Part shown: piece by piece, positions 58,696 through 64,000 of the stretch
Layout of the letters: every line of letters starts with the position of its first letter
How positions within the stretch are numbered: the stretch's first letter is position 1
From: Natronorubrum aibiense
Lineage (GTDB): Archaea; Halobacteriota; Halobacteria; Halobacteriales; Natrialbaceae
Direction of reading: 5' to 3'
Assembly (NCBI RefSeq): GCF_009392895.1
Contig: NZ_CP045488.1
Coordinates: forward strand, 2,418,001-2,482,000
Length of the DNA: 64,000 bases
Notes under the pieces: generated by a model
What the model was told of the DNA's origin: nothing
What the model saw: only the letters and a program-made list of their open reading frames with translations
Database searches by the model: none
Translations under genes and position numbers: made by a program

Positions 58696-59919
58696 TCAGA
58701 AGTAGTAGCCGTATGCTTCGGTGAGTTTGTACGCGCCGACGCCCCAGACGTAACTCTGTCCCGGCCACCACGTGCGGGCGTTGTTGAACCCCGCGATGAG
58801 CACGTCTCCGTCTTCCCCCTCGGGATCAGGGTAGTAGCTCACCGACCCACTGTCGCCGTCGGTCAGATCCATCTCGCCGCCCCAGCGGAGCTGGCCGCGC
58901 CGACAGTGCTCGTCAGTGAAACAGGTAACGGCATCGACACCCTGTATCTTGCCGATGGTGTGTCCGGTCACCGCACCGACTTTCTCGAGGGATTCGTCTC
59001 GAGCGATGAGGTCGGCGAGTCCGAGCCGGGTCAACTGCCCGCGAACGCGCGTCGGCGTGGGCGTTTCGATCGCCGTCGAGGGCCTGAATCGGTTCTCGGG
59101 CGCGACGGTGGCGACATCTTCGACCGGATGAGCGTGCTCGACCGAGCCCAGTTGGACGCTGTCACCGCCTTCGACCGGCAGCGACAGCGTATCCTCATTC
59201 GGACTGGCACCGCCGTTAAACGCGTGTTCGGCCGTCACGAAGAGTTCCTGTTTGGAGTTGGGATCGTACAGGACGGGGCCGAGCGTGGCGATGCTGCCGG
59301 GCGTTTCACAGGCGACGCCGCTCGGCACGTCGCCACTCGAGAGGGAGTCGACGAGCCGCGGTTTGAATCGCTCGTGTCCATCCTGAATGTCGTCGATATC
59401 GCCGATGTCGACGATCGTCTCGACGTCGAGTGAAACGCCGTCGAAGAGATCGTCGACCGTCTCCCGGAACGAACCGAGGCCACCAGAGACCCCGACGGAG
59501 ACGGACGCCGTCTTGCTGTCGTACGATCCGGGAACGACGGCACTCCCGAGATAGCCAGTAAACGCCGTTTGGGCCAGCAGTTCGTTCAGTTCGAACGCTT
59601 TTTCGACGGCGGCGTACCACGCGGCTGGGACGTGTTTGATCCGTTCCTCGAGCGACCACGGATCGGTGGGATCCGGTCTGACGAGTGCGGTGACGATCGG
59701 GACGTCACCGTCGTCGGCGGCGAGGAAGTCGTCGACACCGAGAAACTGGGCGATACCGAGCGCGTAGCCACCGGTGAGGAGGGTCCGGACGAACTCGCGA
59801 CGATCCATGCCCTCCTCAACCCGGTCGCGAATCGTCACGAGACGGGAGACGAGAGACTCAGTGTGTGTGCGTTCCATCCCGAGATACAGGTGTTCAGTCG
59901 TGTACTCTCTCCATGCCAT
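58696..59919 (-). CDS. Tat-exported chymotrypsin-like serine protease
   Basis: Up to 407 residues; ATG at 59919, 59877 or 59808 are all possible. From residue 38, MDRREFVRTLLTGGYALGIA is a twin-arginine signal, preceded by a charged region. The protease domain has the order of the chymotrypsin triad: His in ELFVTAEHAFNGG, Asp in HPVEDVATV and Ser in LTDGDSGSVSYYP, plus a Cys pair (VTCFTDEHCRRG). A helical region (ERIKHVPAAWYAAVEKAFEL) lies before it. Probably extracellular or membrane-attached. Substrate unknown; related haloarchaeal proteins are poorly studied. Confidence 0.8.
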   Translation of the reverse strand: MAWREYTTEHLYLGMERTHTESLVSRLVTIRDRVEEGMDRREFVRTLLTGGYALGIAQFLGVDDFLAADDGDVPIVTALVRPDPTDPWSLEERIKHVPAAWYAAVEKAFELNELLAQTAFTGYLGSAVVPGSYDSKTASVSVGVSGGLGSFRETVDDLFDGVSLDVETIVDIGDIDDIQDGHERFKPRLVDSLSSGDVPSGVACETPGSIATLGPVLYDPNSKQELFVTAEHAFNGGASPNEDTLSLPVEGGDSVQLGSVEHAHPVEDVATVAPENRFRPSTAIETPTPTRVRGQLTRLGLADLIARDESLEKVGAVTGHTIGKIQGVDAVTCFTDEHCRRGQLRWGGEMDLTDGDSGSVSYYPDPEGEDGDVLIAGFNNARTWWPGQSYVWGVGAYKLTEAYGYYF

Positions 59920-60724
59920 CTAAGCTAATGTCCACGTACACAGGACGATCGGTGGCAATCACGTACGCCAAACGTGTCAAAAGACGTTCTGCCTGCAACT
60001 GCTGTGCGAAACATGTGACCAGTAGTCTATTTCAATCGAGCCCCAGAGTATCGGACGGCAGCCGGTCTCAGCCGGTCAATTCACGACCCGGACGATGGTA
60101 TGAACCCGAGGGTGGTGTTTGCGACCGCTGCGACGGTCATGACAGCACGTGACAAATAGACTGATATAATGGCTGGACGGCTGAACACGAGCATTGGTGG
60201 CAGTGACTCGCGTACCGACGATCGTCTCCGTGATGGTGACCACGGAGGCAGCGCCCCACTCCCGATCAGTTCGCATCGACCCACGACGGTGACTCCTCAC
60301 TCGCCGCGTGGCGAAGCCGACCGTATCAGTGGCGATCGGGCGACGCGAACTGTCTCTCTCTCTTCGTTCAACGACCTCGATTCGCTCGGCCGTGGTGCGT
60401 TTCCACAGGCGCGTACGGTCGAACCGCTGAACCGCTGTTCGTCATACTGACGAGCAGTGGTCAGTTTTGCCCGTCTTACTGACACCGTCTCTGTGGTTAT
60501 CACTCACTACCGGTCGAAAACCAGCCGGCGACGCCTCGTGATCGATGCTGTCGAGCGTCCCGGTCGTGATTGTCACACCGCGCGGCAATCGACTGTTACC
60601 GGTGCGTTATGCCGTGGGGAGAGTTGCTACGCCTGCCATAACAATACCGCGAGTGGTGGAACCATGGAGTGCGTTCGACTCCCAACGGGTGGCAGACGGC
60701 CGGTTCGACTCCGGCGGGGAGGGT
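59920..60724. other. Gene-poor 0.8 kb stretch
   Basis: I find no convincing gene. Open frames on both strands are rich in Arg/Ser/Thr, unlike the acidic proteins around them. TATA-like elements occur (TGATATAATGG near 60167-60175, readable in both directions) but without a supported gene behind them. It may hold the promoters of the divergent protease and DUF5658 genes, a small RNA, or decayed coding sequence. Confidence 0.4.
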
Positions 60725-61075
60725 ATGCGTTCCGACGGCGCGTCGCTGCGTGTCGCACTGCCGGTGGAGATGTCGCCGGCCGCTCTCGAGCGACTGTTGT
60801 GGGGACTCGTCGCCCTCTCGCTGGTGGGCGATATCGTGACGACGTTCGCCGGGCTTCGATTGGGGCTGGCCGAATCGAACCCAGTTGCCCAAAGCGCGAT
60901 CGAGGACCACGGACTGATTGGGATGCTCGCGTTGAAGGGGATCGCGATCGTCGTCGGACTCGTCTGTCGACCGTTGCTCCCTGCTGCCTACCGGTCGATC
61001 GTTCCCGCGGGACTTGCGATTCCGTGGGCGGTGGCTGCCTGTATCAACGTCTATATGATCTCGACGGCGATCTGA
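60725..61075 (+). CDS. DUF5658 family membrane protein
   Basis: 116 residues from ATG 60725, within a longer open frame whose first 60 codons look non-coding; GGGGAGGG lies a few bases before the ATG. Three to four hydrophobic segments: LLWGLVALSLVGDIVTTFAG, then GLIGMLALKGIAIVVGLVCR, then SIVPAGLAIPWAVAACINVY. The motif LSLVGDIVTTFAGLRLGLAE followed by SNPVAQ is the DUF5658 signature ('D...T...l..G..E.NP'). Function unknown. Confidence 0.8.
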   Translation: MRSDGASLRVALPVEMSPAALERLLWGLVALSLVGDIVTTFAGLRLGLAESNPVAQSAIEDHGLIGMLALKGIAIVVGLVCRPLLPAAYRSIVPAGLAIPWAVAACINVYMISTAI

Positions 61076-61153
61076 TCCGAGTCGCAGCTGGTGGCCAAAC
61101 TGAGACCGAGACGGGCCACAGCAGCGAGTGCGATCAACGGCTCTGTGAGGTCG

Positions 61154-61873
61154 CTACGTGTCGACGGAATCGTCGGATTTGAGCGACTCGGTGGACTCGT
61201 GCTCGAGGGTGACGTCGTCCGCTGGCGTCTCTGCTGCCGTCTCCGAGGTCGACCCTGTACGTGTGCGTTTCTCTGCAGTCTCGTTCTCGAGCGCCGCCCG
61301 GATCGCCCGGAGTTCGACGAGGATCTCGTCGGTCGGCTCGACGGGGTCGGCCGTTTCGGGACGGGTAGCCTCCTGACTGCGTGAGACGTGACTGCTGATA
61401 AGCTGTTGGACCGCTCGCGGCTCCGGAACAGACCGAAACCGCATCTCCACGCCTGCGCCGCCGGCGGAACTCACCTCGACGTGGCCGTAGCCAAAGCGCG
61501 TGCCGAGTGCGCTCTGTCTGTACGCGGTATTCTGGACCTTTTCGAGGTCGATCCGTTTGACGTCTCGAGAGAGGACGCCGTGTTTCTCGTAGAGGCCGGT
61601 AGTGGTGACGACGTAGTTCGTACTCCGAAGCCAGAGGACCGCCCAGCCGACGATCGGGACCGTGACGACTGCGAGCACGGCGGCAAGCGCCAACCCGGCG
61701 ACCGTGTTGAACGGGACGACGGCGAGTGCGAGTACCGGCAACGCGAGCAACAACGCCGTCGGTGCGATCGTTCGCGGATCCGGGCTGCCGGCCCAGCGGA
61801 TCGACTCGTCGGCATCCAGTGAGAGCCACTCGAGGTCACCGTCGAGGTCGCCGTCGGGAGACAGTCCACTCAT
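61154..61873 (-). CDS. PH domain-containing membrane protein (bPH2/YdbT-like)
   Basis: 239 residues from ATG 61873 (MSGLSPDGDLDGDLEWLSLD). Two hydrophobic segments (TALLLALPVLALAVVPFNTV, LAAVLAVVTVPIVGWAVLWL) precede the bacterial PH domain (NYVVTTTGLYEKHGVLSRDV, KRIDLEKVQNTAYRQSALGT, FGYGHVEVSSAGGAGVEMRF), then a helical acidic tail. This is the DUF304/bPH2 architecture: a membrane-anchored cytoplasmic PH-like domain. Function unknown in archaea. Separated by 78 bases from the stop of the dehydrogenase gene, same strand. Confidence 0.85.
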   Translation of the reverse strand: MSGLSPDGDLDGDLEWLSLDADESIRWAGSPDPRTIAPTALLLALPVLALAVVPFNTVAGLALAAVLAVVTVPIVGWAVLWLRSTNYVVTTTGLYEKHGVLSRDVKRIDLEKVQNTAYRQSALGTRFGYGHVEVSSAGGAGVEMRFRSVPEPRAVQQLISSHVSRSQEATRPETADPVEPTDEILVELRAIRAALENETAEKRTRTGSTSETAAETPADDVTLEHESTESLKSDDSVDT

Positions 61874-61951
61874 ATGCTCGAGGTCACACAGCGAGGAGAA
61901 AAGCGTGCCGTTCGCACGGGTGCGAGACGCCACCAGTCGTGTGCTCGCGTC

Positions 61952-63352
61952 TCACTCGACCTGTATCGTTTCTTCGCCGGCCTCGCGTTGGACCCATATC
62001 GTCTTCGCGTTCACGAACTCGCGAACGCCGTCGCGTGCGAGTTCGCGGCCGTAGCCCGAGTCCTTGACGCCGCCGAAGGGCAGACGCGGATCGGATTTGA
62101 CGAGTTCGTTGACGAAGGCAAGTCCGGATTCGAACTGCCGGGCAACCCGTTCGCCGCGCGCTAGATCCGCTGTCCAGACGCTCGCACCGAGTCCGAAACG
62201 GGTGTCGTTCGCTTGTTCGATCGCGGCGGCCTCGTCGGGGACGCGAAACACCGACGCCACGGGGCCGAACAGTTCCTCGCTGTCCGCGGGGGAGTCGGCG
62301 GGGATGTCCGTGAGCACCGTCGGCGGATAGAACGCTCCCTCACGATCCATCGGCTCACCACCGAGTCGGCACTCTCCGCCCGCCTCGAGGGTCGCCTCGA
62401 CCTGTTCGTGGAGGTCGTCCATCAGGTCCGCACGCGCCTGCGGGCCGACGTCGGTCGCGTCGTCCATCGGGTCGCCGACGACCTGACCGTCCATCGCCTC
62501 GACGAACCGATCGAGAAACTCGTCGTAGACGTCGTCGACGACGATGAATCGTTTCGCCGCGATACATGACTGCCCGGAGTTGATGAGGCGGGCCTGGACC
62601 GCGGTTTCGACGGTGTGTTCCATCGGCGCGTCCTCGAGGACGACGAACGGATCGCTCCCGCCGAGTTCGAGGACGGTCTTTTTGAGTTCGCTGCCGGCTG
62701 TTTCGGCGACCGACCGACCCGCGCCGTCGCTGCCGGTGAGGGTGACGCCGGCAATGCGGTCGTCCGCGATCACCTCGTCGACCTCGTCGGAGCCAATCAG
62801 CAGCGATTGGAACGCACCTGCCGGGAATCCTGCTTCCCGAAAGACGGCCTCGATCGCTCGGGCACAGCCGGGGACGTTCGAGGCGTGTTTCAACAGACCG
62901 ACGTTGCCCGCAGCGAGGTTCGGGGCGGCAAAGCGAAACACCTGCCAGAACGGGAAGTTCCAGGGCATGATCGCGAGGATCGGCCCCAGCGGCTGGTAGG
63001 TAACCAGCGTTCGGGCATTCGGTTCACCCGCGACGACCTCATCGGCGAGGAACTCGGCAGCGTGTTCGGCGTAGTAGTCACAGACCCACGCACACTTCTC
63101 GACCTCGTCGCGGGCCTGTCCGATCGGTTTCCCCATCTCGCGGCTCATCAGTTCCGCGTAGTCATCGCGTCCCTCTCGCAGGACGTCTGCGGCAGCGGAC
63201 AACAGCTGTTGTCGGTGTTCGATCGACGTCTCGCGCCACCCCTCGAAGGTGTCGCTCGCCCGCTCAAGTCGGTCGTCTCGGTCGGTCCCGGAGTCGCTCT
63301 CGAACGTGTCGACGACGGTCCCGGTGGTCGGATTGGTGCTTTCGATCGGCAT
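61952..63352 (-). CDS. NAD(P)-dependent succinate-semialdehyde dehydrogenase
   Basis: 466 residues from ATG 63352 (MPIESTNPTTGTVVDTFESD). Aldehyde dehydrogenase motifs: ILAIMPWNFPFWQVFRFAAP, VTLTGSDGAGRSVAETAGSE, the general base Glu in LELGGSDPFVVLEDA, the nucleophile Cys in INSGQSCIAAKRFIVVDD, and LPFGGVKDSGYGRELARDGV. The closest class is the short SSADH group that oxidises succinate semialdehyde to succinate (GABA/glutamate breakdown). It diverges from a glutamate dehydrogenase gene, supporting a link to glutamate metabolism. Its promoter overlaps an inverted repeat (63401-63417). Confidence 0.85.
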   Translation of the reverse strand: MPIESTNPTTGTVVDTFESDSGTDRDDRLERASDTFEGWRETSIEHRQQLLSAAADVLREGRDDYAELMSREMGKPIGQARDEVEKCAWVCDYYAEHAAEFLADEVVAGEPNARTLVTYQPLGPILAIMPWNFPFWQVFRFAAPNLAAGNVGLLKHASNVPGCARAIEAVFREAGFPAGAFQSLLIGSDEVDEVIADDRIAGVTLTGSDGAGRSVAETAGSELKKTVLELGGSDPFVVLEDAPMEHTVETAVQARLINSGQSCIAAKRFIVVDDVYDEFLDRFVEAMDGQVVGDPMDDATDVGPQARADLMDDLHEQVEATLEAGGECRLGGEPMDREGAFYPPTVLTDIPADSPADSEELFGPVASVFRVPDEAAAIEQANDTRFGLGASVWTADLARGERVARQFESGLAFVNELVKSDPRLPFGGVKDSGYGRELARDGVREFVNAKTIWVQREAGEETIQVE

Positions 63353-63400
63353 GGAACGGTCGACAACGACGAGCGGCTTGAAACCGCGGGGCACGTGTGC

Positions 63401-63417
63401 CGTGCAAATATTGCACG
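63401..63417. promoter_or_regulatory. Inverted repeat CGTGCAA-ATA-TTGCACG in a divergent promoter
   Basis: Seven-base arms around ATA. On the minus strand the centre AATATTTG is a TATA-like element about 55 bases before the dehydrogenase ATG, so a bound protein would block or modulate that promoter. The sequence type (TGCA...TGCA with an AT-rich centre) resembles Lrp/AsnC-family sites. Confidence 0.6.
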
Positions 63418-63460
63418 AACTCCGACGAAGTAGCAAGGGTTATCTTTTGCGCCGGGAAAC

Positions 63461-63527
63461 AGTTTTTATCAGTACCCGGAGAGAGTCGCCGCTGGGGGCG
63501 GCTAGCAAAAGAGGGGAACGACCCTCT
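63461..63527 (+). promoter_or_regulatory. Promoter and structured leader of glutamate dehydrogenase
   Basis: TATA-like AGTTTTTATC at 63461-63470 places transcription near 63493-63497, giving a leader of about 60 bases, long for this genome. GCCGC-GGGGG-GCGGC-type pairing (63488-63492 with 63498-63502) spans the predicted start, and AGAGGG (63510-63515) pairs with CCCTCT (63522-63527) around GAACGA. Confidence 0.45.
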
Positions 63528-63553
63528 CGCTTCGGGCGATCTACGGCAACACT

Positions 63554-64000
63554 ATGACAACGTCTAAACCTGCGTCGGAACCGGAAGAGGAGAGTGCCGT
63601 CGAAACAGCCCGTCGCCAACTCGAGCGCGCAGCCACTCACCTCGACGTCGACGAGGGGATCGTCGAACGGCTGCGACACCCGACGAGTGTCTACCGCGTA
63701 ACGATCCCGCTCGAACGCGACGACGGCAGTCGAGAGATGTTTACGGGCTATCGCGCCCACCACGACAGCGTTCGCGGACCGTACAAGGGCGGCCTTCGCT
63801 ACCACCCCGGTGTGACCGAGGAGGAATGTGTCGGCCTCTCGATGTGGATGACCTGGAAGTGTGCCGTCATGGACCTCCCCTTCGGCGGGGCGAAAGGCGG
63901 CGTCGTCGTCGATCCGAAAGACCTCAGCGAGACCGAGACCGAGCGACTCACTCGTCGGTTCGCAGAGGAACTGCGCCCCGTTATCGGCCCGATGAAAGAC
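63554..64000 (+). CDS. gdhA: Glutamate dehydrogenase, N-terminal part (cut by window end)
   Basis: The first 149 residues from ATG 63554. After an acidic start comes [20 protein letters not shown], the substrate-domain signatures [40 protein letters not shown] and [20 protein letters not shown]; the catalytic Lys is in PFGGAKGG (GxxK). It is the Glu/Leu/Phe/Val dehydrogenase family, and glutamate is the most likely substrate, interconverting glutamate with 2-oxoglutarate and ammonium. Divergent from succinate-semialdehyde dehydrogenase. The NAD(P)-binding half lies beyond the window. Confidence 0.92.
   Translation, partial: MTTSKPASEPEEESAVETARRQLERAATHLDVDEGIVERLRHPTSVYRVTIPLERDDGSREMFTGYRAHHDSVRGPYKGGLRYHPGVTEEECVGLSMWMTWKCAVMDLPFGGAKGGVVVDPKDLSETETERLTRRFAEELRPVIGPMKD

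Noticed and set aside
60690-60720. tRNA T-arm-like sequence CCGG-TTCGACT-CCGG
   Set aside because: No matching acceptor, D or anticodon arm can be built around it.

Overview
The window is chromosomal DNA of a haloarchaeon. The proteins are strongly acidic and the DNA is GC-rich. Secreted proteins carry twin-arginine signals, many genes start a few bases after a TATA box about 27 bases upstream (leaderless mRNAs), and the window holds an archaeal SRP RNA, archaeal RNase P protein 4, the archaeal lipid prenyltransferase and many small haloarchaea-only families. The content, including a form I CO dehydrogenase, suggests Natrialbales (Natrinema/Haloterrigena-like), but that placement is inference.

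Layout. 0-4 kb: a membrane-protein tail, a DUF7344-type winged helix, a DICT-domain sensor and a large Tat-exported fusion of a cupredoxin to a copper-amine-oxidase-like domain. 4-14.7 kb: tRNA-Gly with a duplicated 3' remnant, a TRM9-like tRNA methyltransferase, an orphan ABC ATPase behind an iron-box-like palindrome, an 872-residue acidic coiled-coil protein, purA, trm112 and small membrane proteins. 14.8-18.3 kb: the cobalamin-chelatase pair CbiX/DR2241, a DUF2797 protein and a Gly/Met-rich protein. 18.4-23.9 kb: a two-gene cassette present twice in tandem, each copy being a Tat lipoprotein of the peptide-binding family whose domain order looks circularly permuted, translationally coupled to a PAP2 membrane phosphatase, with no permease or ATPase. 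This is the best candidate for an undescribed system.

24-33 kb: RNA-related genes (rnp4, YhbY), MscS, the SRP RNA on the minus strand, a RAD55-like ATPase, the lipid UbiA prenyltransferase, tRNA-Arg, a CapA-like lipoprotein and an MFS transporter preceded by an overlapping 34-codon gene. 32.5-34.1 kb: a Bat-type regulator followed by a copper P-type ATPase gene from which the whole catalytic core has been deleted. 34-41.6 kb: an enolase-superfamily protein, an AhpD-like protein, an HTH-HTH-PhaB operon, an integral-membrane metalloprotease, a PadR regulator, a squalene/phytoene synthase and a 50-residue AbrB-type protein.

41.6-54 kb: an aerobic CO-oxidation locus. moeA and mocA-like (Mo-cytidine cofactor) run leftward. 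Divergently, nine genes run rightward: coxG, coxM, coxS, coxL, XdhC-YHS, coxD, coxE, DUF364 and XdhC. Most overlap by four bases; coxL is followed by a 27-base gap before XdhC-YHS. CoxL carries the form I active-site motif at Cys387. The YHS metal domain fused to XdhC and the DUF364 protein are plausible parts of Cu/Mo centre assembly.

54-64 kb: a helix-hairpin-helix protein, a sugar-phosphate cluster (class I aldolase, FBPase, ADP-dependent kinase), a Tat-exported chymotrypsin-like protease, a gene-poor 0.8 kb stretch, a DUF5658 protein, a PH-domain protein, and divergent succinate-semialdehyde dehydrogenase and glutamate dehydrogenase (cut by the window edge) flanking an inverted repeat.
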